Assembly (NCBI RefSeq): GCF_000768675.1
Contig: NZ_AVPI01000005.1
Coordinates: 18,362 to 82,361, forward strand
Direction of reading: 5' to 3'
DNA: 64,000 nucleotides
From: Knoellia flava TL1
GTDB taxonomy: Bacteria; Actinomycetota; Actinomycetes; Actinomycetales; Dermatophilaceae
Both the position numbers and the translations under genes were made by a program. Below, one piece after another: positions 34,424-42,267 of the stretch; position 1 is the first letter of the stretch, and each line of letters starts with the position of its first letter. Under the pieces are notes generated by a model, which saw only the letters and a program-made list of their open reading frames with translations, was not told where the DNA came from and did no database searches.

Positions 34424-35608
34424 ATGGCCGCTGCTCAGCACCCACTGGACCTCTTCGGGATCGACGGGCTGATCTCGGCCGACGACCGCGACATGCGTGA
34501 CACCGTCCGCGCCTTCCTCGACGCCGAGGTCCGACCGCACGTGGGCGGCTGGTTCGAGGCCGGCTCCGTGCCCGTCAAGGAGATCGCTCCGACGTTCGGC
34601 GAGCTCGGCCTGCTCGGCATGCACCTCGAGGGCTACGGCTGCGCTGGGACGAGCGCGACGGCATACGGGCTGGCCTGTGCCGAGCTGGAGGCGGTCGACT
34701 CGGGCATCCGGAGTCTCGTGAGCGTCCAGGGGTCGCTCGCGATGTTCGCGATCCACCGCTTCGGGAGCGAGGAGCAGAAGCACGAGTGGCTCCCGCGGAT
34801 GGCGGCGGGACAGGCCATCGGGTGCTTCGGCCTCACCGAGCCCGACTTCGGTTCCAACCCCGCCGGGATGCGGACCCGGGCCAGGCGCGACGGTGACGAC
34901 TGGGTCCTCGATGGCAGCAAGATGTGGATCACCAACGGGTCGGTCGCCGACGTCGCCGTCGTCTGGGCGCGCACCGACGACAGCGACGGCTCGACCGTTC
35001 GCGGCTTCGTCGTGCCGACGGACACCCCGGGCTTCTCGGCACCAGAGATCAAGGGCAAGCTCTCGCTGCGCGCGTCGATCACCTCCGAGCTCGTCCTCGA
35101 GGGCCTTCGGCTTCCGGCCTCGGCGATGCTGCCCGAGGCGCGTGGTCTGTCCGGGCCGCTGTCGTGCCTCTCGGAGGCGCGGTTCGGCATCGTCTTCGGC
35201 GCGCTGGGCGCCGCCCGCGACTGCCTCGAGGTGGCGATCGCCTACGCGCAGGAGCGCGAGATCTTCGACAAGCCGCTCGCGGGCTACCAGATCACCCAGA
35301 CCAAGCTCGCCGACATGACCCTCGAGCTCGGCAAGGGGATGCTGCTCGCGCTCCACCTCGGGGCGCTCAAGGATGCGGGCAACCTGCGCCCCGAGCAGGT
35401 CAGCCTCGGCAAGCTCAACTCCTGCCGCGAGGCGATCGCCATCGCCCGCGAGTGCCGGACGATCCTCGGCGCCAACGGGATCGCGCTCGAGTACTCGCCG
35501 ATGCGCCACGCCAACAACCTCGAGTCCGTCCTCACCTACGAGGGCACGTCCGAGGTCCACCAGCTCGTGATCGGCCAGGCCCTGACGGGGCACCCGGCGT
35601 TCCGGTGA
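34424..35608 (+). CDS. Acyl-CoA dehydrogenase, glutaryl-CoA dehydrogenase-like
   Basis: This 394-aa flavoenzyme oxidises an acyl-CoA at the alpha-beta bond. The family motifs are ELEAVDSGIRSLVSVQ, GCFGLTEPDFGSNPAGM (FAD/substrate loop), WITNG, and YEGTSEVHQLVIG with the catalytic Glu. The VDSG-SVQ stretch and the TEPDFGSNP loop fit glutaryl-CoA dehydrogenase (GcdH), which also decarboxylates to crotonyl-CoA in lysine and tryptophan breakdown. No pathway neighbours are present, so the exact substrate is a family inference. A GTG at 34415 is possible, but the leaderless hexamer favours 34424. Confidence 0.9.
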   Translation: MAAAQHPLDLFGIDGLISADDRDMRDTVRAFLDAEVRPHVGGWFEAGSVPVKEIAPTFGELGLLGMHLEGYGCAGTSATAYGLACAELEAVDSGIRSLVSVQGSLAMFAIHRFGSEEQKHEWLPRMAAGQAIGCFGLTEPDFGSNPAGMRTRARRDGDDWVLDGSKMWITNGSVADVAVVWARTDDSDGSTVRGFVVPTDTPGFSAPEIKGKLSLRASITSELVLEGLRLPASAMLPEARGLSGPLSCLSEARFGIVFGALGAARDCLEVAIAYAQEREIFDKPLAGYQITQTKLADMTLELGKGMLLALHLGALKDAGNLRPEQVSLGKLNSCREAIAIARECRTILGANGIALEYSPMRHANNLESVLTYEGTSEVHQLVIGQALTGHPAFR

Positions 35609-35647
35609 GGCTGCCGGCCCACCGAGAGTTCGATCGGGCCGGATAGG

Positions 35648-35676
35648 AGTGTCTAGGTCTGCTGCTAGAAGACACT
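35648..35676. promoter_or_regulatory. AGTGTCT/AGACACT inverted repeat
   Basis: AGTGTCT (35648-35654) and AGACACT (35670-35676) flank two CTAG tetramers, 26-54 bp upstream of the TPR gene. CTAG is rare in such genomes, so this may be an operator. Confidence 0.4.
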
Positions 35677-35701
35677 AGCGGCAGGCATCGAGGAGGGAAC
35701 G

Positions 35702-36070
35702 ATGACCGACAACACCTTCGCCACCGACTACGAGCGCGCCCGCGAGAAGTTCGAGCTGGGGGAGTACAAGGAGGCGGCGGTCATCTTCGCCGAGCTCGTC
35801 GACCGCTCGGCCCTGGAGCCGCCGCTGCACGGGACGACCGAGCTGCGGCTCTACCTCGCGCGTTCCTACTACCACTCGGCCCAGCTCGCCCGGGCCGAGG
35901 AGATCCTGCGCGCCATGCTCGTCGACCACCGCGACGACCACTACGCGCTGCTCCTCCTCGGCCGCACGCTCCAGCGCCAGAGCCGCCACGAGGAGGCCAG
36001 GCCCCACCTCGCCATGGCCAAGCTGCTCGGCGGCTACGACATCGACGGGCCCGACCTCCCGGAGGACTGA
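35702..36070 (+). CDS. TPR-repeat protein
   Basis: This 122-aa cytoplasmic protein is built of about three tetratricopeptide repeats (YERAREKFELGEYKEAAVIF, LYLARSYYHSAQLARAEEIL, ALLLLGRTLQRQSRHEEARP). TPR folds bind partner proteins, and the partner is unknown. GAGGAGG lies 6 nt before the ATG, so unlike many neighbours this gene has a leader with a ribosome site. The inverted repeat upstream may control it. Confidence 0.88.
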   Translation: MTDNTFATDYERAREKFELGEYKEAAVIFAELVDRSALEPPLHGTTELRLYLARSYYHSAQLARAEEILRAMLVDHRDDHYALLLLGRTLQRQSRHEEARPHLAMAKLLGGYDIDGPDLPED

Positions 36071-36092
36071 GGCCCCCGCGACCGCTCGTCGT

Positions 36093-36125
36093 AAACCTTG
36101 TACAAACCCTTGACAAACCTTCCAC
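36093..36125 (+). promoter_or_regulatory. Three 11-bp tandem repeats
   Basis: AAACCTTGTAC, AAACCCTTGAC and AAACCTTCCAC follow without gaps. The 11-bp period equals one helical turn, so a protein could bind three times on one DNA face. The middle repeat holds a -35-like TTGACA (36110-36115). They lie about 65 bp upstream of the small secreted protein. Confidence 0.55.
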
Positions 36126-36189
36126 AGGGGAGTTGTCTGGTCACCGAGGCCCTCCCCCTCAGGGCCCACATCCCCTACAGGAGGACGTC

Positions 36190-36498
36190 ATGAAGAAGCT
36201 CGTCGCCACTGCCGCCGCCGGAGCCGCCGCCCTCGCGGTCACCGTCGCCACCGCCCCCGCCGCCAGCGCCAAGCCGGACACCGACTGCCAGCGCGCCGGC
36301 ATGAACTTCCTCAAGGACAATGGCCTCTTCTCGGCCGTCGCCGAAGGTGGCCTGCCCATCGCGACCGCGGTGAGCGTTGGCGTCGCTCCGCGCAAGGGCA
36401 CCGACGTCGCCTCGCTGCCGGACCCGCTGCCGCTCAGCGTGGTGCTCGCCGACCACCGCGCCGGAGCGAACAGCCTCTTCGACTACCCCTGGTGCTGA
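36190..36498 (+). CDS. Small secreted protein, unknown
   Basis: This 102-aa protein has a signal peptide (MKKLVATAAAGAAALAVTVA, cleavage after ASA near residue 27). The mature part is about 75 residues and starts KPDTDCQRAGMNFLKDNGLF. It has two Cys, one near the mature N-terminus and one as the last residue (FDYPWC), probably bonded. The family is not recognised, though short exported proteins with a DxxCQRAGxxxLK start occur in Streptomyces. AGGAGG precedes the ATG. A strong hairpin follows. Confidence 0.75.
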   Translation: MKKLVATAAAGAAALAVTVATAPAASAKPDTDCQRAGMNFLKDNGLFSAVAEGGLPIATAVSVGVAPRKGTDVASLPDPLPLSVVLADHRAGANSLFDYPWC

Positions 36499-36532
36499 GC
36501 GGGTCGCCCCTTCCCGCACGCGCAGGGCTGCC

Positions 36533-36574
36533 GACGCCGCCCCTCACTCAAGCAGCCGGGTGAGGGGCGGCGTC
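36533..36574. terminator. Perfect 15-bp terminator hairpin
   Basis: GACGCCGCCCCTCAC and GTGAGGGGCGGCGTC form a perfect stem with a 12-nt loop between the secreted-protein gene (plus) and the MerR gene (minus), so it can serve both. Confidence 0.75.
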
Positions 36575-36651
36575 CTGCCGTCACGCCTCGGTTCACGAGC
36601 GGTGCTGTCGTGCCTGGGACGTGGCCAGGGCTTGCGTTACCCGGCGGCGCG

Positions 36652-37584
36652 CTAGCTCGAGACGGGCATTCCCTCGAGCGAGGAGCGCAGCGCCTCGACC
36701 CCGTCCGCGAGGTCGTGGCCGAGGAGAAGTGCCCCGCGGGTCTCGTCCTGGTGGCGTCCGCCGACGGCGACGACGGCCTGGGGGGCCTCGACCCGGAGCC
36801 GGTCGATGACCGCCTGCGCACCGGCGACGTCGGCCTGGCGCGGGACCGACAGCACCGCCGCACCCGCATGGCGCCCGGCGACCGCCGTCACCCAGTCCTG
36901 GGCGGGCAGGTCGGCGCCGAGGTAGGCGGTCCGCAGACCGGCCCGCCGGGCTCCGACGGCGAAGGCGAGGAGCCCGAGCTCGTGACGGGCGCCGGCCGGC
37001 AGTGCCAGGACGACGAGCGGACCGTCGGTCGTCTTCGGCGCTGCGTCATAGAGCGCGGAGAGGCGTCGCTGGACGGCGTTGCTCACGAGGTGCTCCCCTG
37101 CCGGCGTGATCCGACCGTCCGCCCATGCCCCGCCGACCGCGAAGAGGACCGGCAGCAGCCACTCGTGGGCCACCCGGCTGAAGTCGGCGAGCCGGCCACC
37201 CCCGTCTCCGAGGACGCCTTCGAGCCCTCGGTCGAGCGCGCGCCCCAGTCGCTGGGCGTCGAGGTCGTGTGCCGCGGCGAGGACCTCGTCGAGGCCCTCG
37301 GGCTGGTTCGCCTCGGAGTCGACGAGTGACGGGTCGGCCACGGGCCGCTGCACGCCGTCCGACCCCACGACCCGGCGCTTGGTCTCGGCGGCGGCCTCAC
37401 TGGCCGTCCACCCGTCCGCGACGAGCGCTGCCATGATCGACAGCGCCCGCACGTCGGAGTCGGAGTAGAGCCGGTAGTGGCCTTCGGAGCGAACCGGTGA
37501 GACCACGCCGTAGCGGCGCTCCCAGGCGCGCAGCGTCGGCACCCCGATGCCGGTGAGCTCCGCCGCGCGCTTGATCGTGTACAT
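36652..37584 (-). CDS. MerR-type regulator with B12-binding domain
   Basis: This 310-aa regulator has a MerR winged helix (residues 1-70: YTIKRAAELTGIGVPTLRAW, then RYGVVSPVRSEGHYRLYS). A helical B12 cap domain follows (about 95-180: EWLLPVLFAVGGAWADG, then ITPAGEHLVSNAV), then a Rossmann-like B12 domain (about 190-300: LPAGARHELG, GLRTAYLGADLP). The His in ARHELG is at the place of the cobalamin lower ligand, although the usual Glu/Asp two residues earlier is Ala. This layout is that of the CarH/LitR photoreceptor repressors, which bind adenosylcobalamin and release DNA in light. Neighbours are ogt and a sigma factor. No carotenoid gene is in view. Confidence 0.85.
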   Translation of the reverse strand: MYTIKRAAELTGIGVPTLRAWERRYGVVSPVRSEGHYRLYSDSDVRALSIMAALVADGWTASEAAAETKRRVVGSDGVQRPVADPSLVDSEANQPEGLDEVLAAAHDLDAQRLGRALDRGLEGVLGDGGGRLADFSRVAHEWLLPVLFAVGGAWADGRITPAGEHLVSNAVQRRLSALYDAAPKTTDGPLVVLALPAGARHELGLLAFAVGARRAGLRTAYLGADLPAQDWVTAVAGRHAGAAVLSVPRQADVAGAQAVIDRLRVEAPQAVVAVGGRHQDETRGALLLGHDLADGVEALRSSLEGMPVSS

Positions 37585-37690
37585 GGTTTGTCCAGAGTAC
37601 GCCCGCAAGGCCGAACGGGCCATCACTCGTGGAGTGCCGGCCGCTGTGCACCGGGGTCGCTGCGCCCCACGGGCGTGCGGCGTGCCGATC

Positions 37691-38284
37691 TCACCCCTGC
37701 GAGACCCGCGCCTCCAGCGAGAGGAGGAACTCTTTGGCAGCCGGCCCACCGGCATACCCACCGACGCGACCACCCACGGAACCGCCGGCCGGGAGCACCC
37801 GGTGGCACGGCACGAAGACGCAGACCGGGTTGGCGCCGAGCGCGGTCCCCACGGCTCGTGACGCACGCGGCCGCGAGATCGCACCGGCGAGCTCGCCGTA
37901 GGTCGTCGACGCCCCGTAGCCCACCCGCGACGCGAGTCCGGTGAGCACCGAACGCTGGAAGTCGCTCGCGAGGACGAGGTCGACCGGCACCGAGAAACCG
38001 GTCGCCTTCCCGGACAGGTATGCCGTGAGCTCGCGTCGCACGGTGTCGAGCGGCTTCGCGTGGCGCAGGACTCGCGGCGAGACGAGGTCGGCGAGGCGCT
38101 GGAGCCACGCGGACTCGTCCTCGTCGCCGGGGACGTAGGCGGACGTGACGAGCCGGCCGTCCTCGCGCACCGCGAGGAGGAGCCGACCCACGGGGGTGTC
38201 CTCGACGGCATACGAGACATCGGTCTCCGGCAGGACCGGCCGACGCACGGTGGGCGCGAAGCCCTCGAAGGGGTGGGCGGTCAT
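37691..38284 (-). CDS. ogt: Methylated-DNA-cysteine S-methyltransferase
   Basis: This 197-aa suicide repair protein takes alkyl groups from O6-alkylguanine. The C-terminal DNA-binding domain has TTYGELAGAISRPRASRAVG, then GANPVCVFVPCHRVLPAGG with acceptor Cys in PCHRV, and GGYAGG. The N-terminal domain is the usual ribonuclease-like fold. The ATG overlaps the stop of the upstream sigma-factor gene by 4 bp, so both are made from one mRNA. That pairing suggests an alkylation-response unit. Confidence 0.93.
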   Translation of the reverse strand: MTAHPFEGFAPTVRRPVLPETDVSYAVEDTPVGRLLLAVREDGRLVTSAYVPGDEDESAWLQRLADLVSPRVLRHAKPLDTVRRELTAYLSGKATGFSVPVDLVLASDFQRSVLTGLASRVGYGASTTYGELAGAISRPRASRAVGTALGANPVCVFVPCHRVLPAGGSVGGRVGGYAGGPAAKEFLLSLEARVSQG

Positions 38285-38760
38285 CGCAGGTCCTCCAGGT
38301 CGAGTCGCAGGGTGGCGAGGGCATCGGACACGAGCCGGCGGCTCATCGCGGGCGACGTGCCGAGGGCGGCGGCGACGGCGCGGTGGTCGAGGTCGGCGAC
38401 GTACTTGAGGACGACCGCCTCGCGCTGTCGCTCGGGCAGCGCGCCGACGCGGCCCCAGAGCCCGTCGTCGGGTGCGGCCGGCCCGTCGACGACCGGCGCG
38501 GCGGCGAGGGAGGCGGGATCGTCGTGCGGCGTCGTGCGGCGGGCGGCGCGGTGGGCGTCCATCGCGCAGCGGTGTGTGATGGTGAGCAACCAGCCGCGCA
38601 GGTTGCGGGTCGACGTCAGCCGCGGGTAGGCCGCGAGCGCCTGCACCCAGGCCTGCTGCGCGACGTCGTCGCCGAGGGTCGGTCCGGCGAGGGCATGGGC
38701 GAGCCGGCCGACGTCGCGCCAGTGGGCGTCGACGAGGCTCTGGAACGGCGGCAGGCTCAC
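38281..38760 (-). CDS. ECF-like sigma-70 family factor
   Basis: This 159-aa small sigma factor has region 2 (about 15-75: LAHALAGPTLGDDVAQQAWV, then RNLRGWLLTITHRCAMDAHR) and region 4 (about 105-155: LPERQREAVVLKYVADLDHR, then VAAALGTSPAMSRRLVSDAL). It lacks regions 1 and 3, as ECF factors do. It overlaps ogt by 4 bp. No anti-sigma gene lies beside it, though an RsbW-like ATPase is encoded 0.9 kb away. GTG at 38760 was chosen, and the upstream gap carries a GTATGCC word. Confidence 0.88.
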   Translation of the reverse strand: MSLPPFQSLVDAHWRDVGRLAHALAGPTLGDDVAQQAWVQALAAYPRLTSTRNLRGWLLTITHRCAMDAHRAARRTTPHDDPASLAAAPVVDGPAAPDDGLWGRVGALPERQREAVVLKYVADLDHRAVAAALGTSPAMSRRLVSDALATLRLDLEDLR

Positions 38761-38824
38761 GATGGTTGAACGGTATGCCGTGCCGTCCTGTGAGTCGCTG
38801 CCCCCGCGGAGGTGCGCGCGCTGC

Positions 38825-38830
38825 CACGAT
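38825..38830 (+). promoter_or_regulatory. -10 hexamer, leaderless promoter
   Basis: CACGAT ends 6 nt before the ATG at 38837. Confidence 0.45.
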
Positions 38831-38836
38831 GGGGCC

Positions 38837-39667
38837 ATGGAGGCGCGTGCGGCTGGGCCCCCACCGGGGGACCGCGGGCGACCTCGCGTCGTCGCCCACC
38901 GCGGGGCGAGCGCCGAGGAGCCCGAGCACACGCTCGCGGCCTACACCCGGGCCTACTCGCACGGTGTCGACGGCATCGAGTGCGACGTCCGGCTCACCGC
39001 CGACCACCACCTCGTCTGCGTCCACGACCGCCGGGTCGACCGCACGAGCAACGGCAACGGCGTCATCTCGACGCTCGAGCTCGCGCGGCTCGAGGAGCTC
39101 GACTGGGCGAGCTGGAAGGAGCTCGACGACGGCTCGTCGAAGGAGGACGCCGACGTCGACCCCGAGCGGGGGCGCCTGCTCACCCTGCGCCGCCTCCTCG
39201 ACTCGCTCGTGGCGCAGCACGAGCCGCTGCTCACCCTCATCGAGACCAAGCACCCGACGCGCTACGGCGGGCTCGTCGAGCGCCAGCTGGTCACGGTCCT
39301 GCGCGACCTGGGCCTGACGAGCGGCGACCTGCCGCAGCTGCCCCACGTGCGCGTCATGTCGTTCTCGATCCTCGCGCTCATGCGGATGCGGGGGCTCGCA
39401 CCGCAGGTGCCGCTCGTCTACCTCGTCGAGGCGTCGGCGCCGCGGTTCTCGTGGGACGGGTCCCTGCCGCGGGGCGTCAACATCATCGGACTCGACGTCC
39501 GGATCGTGCGCCGCACGCCGTCGGTCGTGCGCGCGCACCAGCGGCGGGGTCACGAGGTCTATGTCTGGACGGTCAACGAGCCCGATGACGTGCGCAGGTG
39601 TGCCGACCTCGGAGTCGACGTCATCATCAGCGATCGGCCCGGGGACGTGCTGGGTCTGCTGGGTTAG
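38837..39667 (+). CDS. Glycerophosphodiester phosphodiesterase
   Basis: This 276-aa TIM-barrel enzyme cleaves glycerophosphodiesters to glycerol 3-phosphate and an alcohol. The motifs are VVAHRGASAEEPEHTLAAY (catalytic His and Glu), GIECDVRLTADHHLVCVHD (metal-binding Glu/Asp and second His) and TLIETKHP, and the C-terminal YVWTVNEPDDV has the family Trp. There is no signal peptide, so it acts in the cytoplasm. The stop TAG also forms part of the -10 of the next gene. Confidence 0.93.
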   Translation: MEARAAGPPPGDRGRPRVVAHRGASAEEPEHTLAAYTRAYSHGVDGIECDVRLTADHHLVCVHDRRVDRTSNGNGVISTLELARLEELDWASWKELDDGSSKEDADVDPERGRLLTLRRLLDSLVAQHEPLLTLIETKHPTRYGGLVERQLVTVLRDLGLTSGDLPQLPHVRVMSFSILALMRMRGLAPQVPLVYLVEASAPRFSWDGSLPRGVNIIGLDVRIVRRTPSVVRAHQRRGHEVYVWTVNEPDDVRRCADLGVDVIISDRPGDVLGLLG

Positions 39668-39670
39668 AGT
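39665..39670 (+). promoter_or_regulatory. -10 hexamer, leaderless promoter
   Basis: TAGAGT ends 6 nt before the GTG at 39677 and overlaps the stop codon of the previous gene. Confidence 0.5.
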
Positions 39671-39676
39671 CCCCGC

Positions 39677-40138
39677 GTGACCTCAAAGAACGAGCCCGAG
39701 CTCGACGAGTTCGGCGGAACCATCGGCCAGGGACAGGTGCGCACCATCCGCGCGCCCTGGGGGCCCTCGACCGTGACGCGCGTCCGCAAGGCCGTCGTCG
39801 CCGACCTGCGCGCCCGCGACCTCGCGGAGCAGACGATCGACGAGTCCGAGATCGTCGTCTCCGAGCTCATGACCAACGCCATCCGCCACGCCCGCCCGCT
39901 CCAGGACGGTTGCCTGCGGGTCCGCTGGAAGGTCCGCGGCGAGGTCGTCGAGATCGAGGTCACCGACGGCGGTGGCGAGAGCACGCCGCTCCCCGCGCCC
40001 GCGGCCGTGTGGCTGACGAGTGGCCGCGGGCTGCGCATCGTCCGCTCGCTCGCCCACGAGTGGGGGGTCGGCGAGGACAAGGGCGGCCAGGTCGTCTGGG
40101 CGGCCATGGGCGGCCCGAGCCGCCGCCGCGCCACCTGA
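39677..40138 (+). CDS. RsbW-like HATPase (anti-sigma type)
   Basis: This 153-aa single-domain GHKL ATPase has the N box ELMTNAIRHA, the G1 box VTDGGGEST and the G2 box TSGRGLRIVRSL. It is the layout of serine-kinase anti-sigma factors such as RsbW/SpoIIAB and of the many actinobacterial regulatory ATP-binding proteins. No anti-anti-sigma gene lies beside it. Whether it controls the ECF factor 1 kb upstream is open. A three-copy repeat array follows its stop. Confidence 0.88.
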   Translation: MTSKNEPELDEFGGTIGQGQVRTIRAPWGPSTVTRVRKAVVADLRARDLAEQTIDESEIVVSELMTNAIRHARPLQDGCLRVRWKVRGEVVEIEVTDGGGESTPLPAPAAVWLTSGRGLRIVRSLAHEWGVGEDKGGQVVWAAMGGPSRRRAT

Positions 40139-40163
40139 CGTTCCCGAACACGAAGGTGTGCTG

Positions 40164-40340
40164 GCAACGTCCGGCGAGATGCCGGCGTACCTACCACAGG
40201 TGCGGACGCAACGGCAGGCGAGGTGTTTGCGTCCGGCGAGTTGACGGCATACCCACCACAGGTGCGGACGCAAGCAGCAGTGCGGTGGCAACGTCCGGCG
40301 AGATGCCGGCATACCCACCACAGTCGCGGACGCAAGCAAC
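40164..40340. repeat. Array of three 49-bp-type elements, 61-62 bp period
   Basis: The core CGTCCGGCGAG starts at 40169, 40230 and 40292, and each copy ends in CGGACGCAA. The middle copy has a full TTTGCGTCCGG left arm (40226-40274), while the outer two read CAACGTCCGG. The word GGCATAC lies inside copies 2 and 3. With the promoter of the next gene this array fills the 298-bp gap after the HATPase gene. It may act as a transcription terminator. Confidence 0.8.
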
Positions 40341-40423
40341 TTGGTATGCCGGCCGAGGTCGGCGTGCGTGCGCCTTGCGTGCCGTTGTGGTGACGCCTGC
40401 GAGGGGTGGGTCGCCGCCACCAT

Positions 40424-40429
40424 TACGCT
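40424..40429 (+). promoter_or_regulatory. -10 hexamer, leaderless promoter
   Basis: TACGCT ends 7 nt before the ATG at 40437. Confidence 0.45.
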
Positions 40430-40436
40430 GACGCCC

Positions 40437-41333
40437 ATGGGCAAGGCTTCGCGACGACGCAGGACCACCGACGACCAGGGCGCTCCCTCGAGGAGGCAGC
40501 GCACGGCGGCCGTCCCCTACGTGAACCGTCCCTTCGAGGGGCTTCCGCAGGAGACCGAGTGGGTGGCGATCCGCGAGATCCTGCCCGCGGCCACGGTGGC
40601 TGTCCGCTTCGCCGAGGGCAAGGCACCCGAGGGTGTCGAGGGCGCGACCGTCGCGACCGTGCTGCCGATGGCGTGGCCGGCGCTGCACCGGGCCGACGGC
40701 ACCGTGCTCATCGGCACGCAGTCGGGGTCCTCGACCGGCGACCCGAGTCGTGACCTCGCGGCGCAGCTGCTCGCCGGTGCCGCCGTCGAGCCGGGCAGCG
40801 CCGTGCAGCACGTCCCCGCCGCGACCGCCGAGACGCCGCGCCTGCAGGACCTGCTCGACACGAGCGAGCCGCTGGAGTTCGTCGTGCACGAGGGCTTCGA
40901 CTTCTGGGTCGAGGGCCAGGAGCTCGACGAGGAGGGGCAGGCCTCGCTCGACCGCGCCAACGAGTCGGTCGTCCCGACCCGCCGCATGTCGGCGCTGCCG
41001 TCGGCCTACTGGGTGCGCATCGGCGAGCGCACCTACATCCGTCTCGTCCTGCCGGACGACGAGGACACGGCGACCGACGCCCTCGCGCGACTGCACGCCG
41101 CGGCCGAGTCGGGCCTCGGTGAGGGCACGCGGCTGCTGGGTGCCTTCCGGGCGTGCGGGCTGCTCGTGCCCGTCTTCGAGGTGCCGGCCGACAGCGACCC
41201 CGCCGACCACGAGGAGGCGCTCGGGGCGTTCGGCACCCGCTACGCCACCGCGCTCGCGTCCAAGGAGGCGCTCACCGCCGAGGAGCGCCGGGCCCGGTCC
41301 GGCCTGCTCAGCCGCCAGGTGACCCTGCGCTGA
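40437..41333 (+). CDS. DUF5926 family protein
   Basis: This 298-aa cytoplasmic protein has a basic start (GKASRRRRTTDDQ), then YVNRPFEGLPQETEWVAIRE, PMAWPALHRADGTVLIGTQ, and a C-terminal AFGTRYATALASKEALTAEE. This pattern is that of DUF5926, found across actinobacteria next to envelope glycosyltransferases. The function is unknown. It follows the repeat array and precedes the GT2 gene by 142 bp. Confidence 0.85.
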   Translation: MGKASRRRRTTDDQGAPSRRQRTAAVPYVNRPFEGLPQETEWVAIREILPAATVAVRFAEGKAPEGVEGATVATVLPMAWPALHRADGTVLIGTQSGSSTGDPSRDLAAQLLAGAAVEPGSAVQHVPAATAETPRLQDLLDTSEPLEFVVHEGFDFWVEGQELDEEGQASLDRANESVVPTRRMSALPSAYWVRIGERTYIRLVLPDDEDTATDALARLHAAAESGLGEGTRLLGAFRACGLLVPVFEVPADSDPADHEEALGAFGTRYATALASKEALTAEERRARSGLLSRQVTLR

Positions 41334-41426
41334 TGACGCCGGGGCTCCGCTGCTCGTCACACCTTTTCCGCCCGGAGTGCCTTGGGGTCACTGTGGGCGG
41401 GGACAGTCGCGGTGCCCAGTGCACGG

Positions 41427-41465
41427 AACCCACTTCGGGCGGCGGGTCCCACGGTCTGCGTGGGC
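41427..41465. repeat. 39-bp dispersed repeat, copy A
   Basis: In reverse orientation this matches 57997-58035 at 36 of 39 positions. It includes the hairpin CCCACG-CAGAC-CGTGGG. It lies between the DUF5926 stop and the GT2 start. Confidence 0.75.
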
Positions 41466-41475
41466 AGGTCGTGAC

Positions 41476-42267
41476 GTGGCGGCGGTGACGAGCAGCCGGG
41501 CCGTGGCGGCCATCGTCCCGTGCAAGGACGAGGCCGACCGCATCGCCGCCACCGTCGCGGCCGTCCTCTCTCTCGAGGGTGTCGACCGGGTCGTCGTCGT
41601 CGACGACGGCAGCTCCGACGACACCGCCGCCGTCGCGCACGCCGCCGGGGCCGGCGTCGTCGTCCACGCCCGCAACGCCGGCAAGGCCGCGGCGCTCGAG
41701 ACCGGCGTGCGCCACCTGCGCGAGCTCGAGGCCGCCGAGGGCGCGATCCCCGACACCGACCCGCGCACCCCGCGCCACCTCCTCTTCGTCGACGGCGACC
41801 TCGAGGCCTCCGCCGCCAACCTCGGCGTCCTCGTCCCGCCGGTCCTCGAGGGCCGCGCCGACATGACGATCGCCACCCTCCCGCCGCAGAAGGTCGCCGG
41901 CGGCGGCCACGGGTTCGTCGTCCGCCTCGCCCGCGACGGCATCGAGCGCCTCACCGGCTGGACCGCCGTGCAGCCCCTCTCGGGCATGCGCTGCCTCACC
42001 GCGGAGGCGTTCGAGGCCGCGGCCCCGCTCGCGCCCGGCTGGGGCGTCGAGGTCGGCCTGACCGTCGACGTCCTGTCGGCAGGCCTGCGTGTCGAGGAGG
42101 TCCCCTGCGAGCTCCACCACCGTGTCTCCGGACGCGACTGGCGCGGTCAGGTGCACCGGGCCAAGCAGTACCGCGACGTCTGGCGCGCCCTCACCCGACG
42201 ACGCCTCCGACGCCGGCTCCACCGAGTCCTCCCCGAGCGTGCCCGCGGTGTCGCACACCGCGGCTGA
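41476..42267 (+). CDS. Family 2 glycosyltransferase
   Basis: This 263-aa GT-A enzyme has VAAIVPCKDEADRIAATVAA, VVVVDDGSSDDT (nucleotide-sugar Asp), NAGKAAALETG and LLFVDGDLEA, the D-x-D-like metal site. The pattern suits glucosyl-3-phosphoglycerate synthase-like or polyprenol-phosphate sugar transferases. It has no membrane helices. GTG at 41476 or 41485 are both possible. The 3' end overlaps the next gene by 29 bp, which ties it to the mannosyltransferase and an envelope glycan pathway. Confidence 0.85.
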   Translation: MAAVTSSRAVAAIVPCKDEADRIAATVAAVLSLEGVDRVVVVDDGSSDDTAAVAHAAGAGVVVHARNAGKAAALETGVRHLRELEAAEGAIPDTDPRTPRHLLFVDGDLEASAANLGVLVPPVLEGRADMTIATLPPQKVAGGGHGFVVRLARDGIERLTGWTAVQPLSGMRCLTAEAFEAAAPLAPGWGVEVGLTVDVLSAGLRVEEVPCELHHRVSGRDWRGQVHRAKQYRDVWRALTRRRLRRRLHRVLPERARGVAHRG

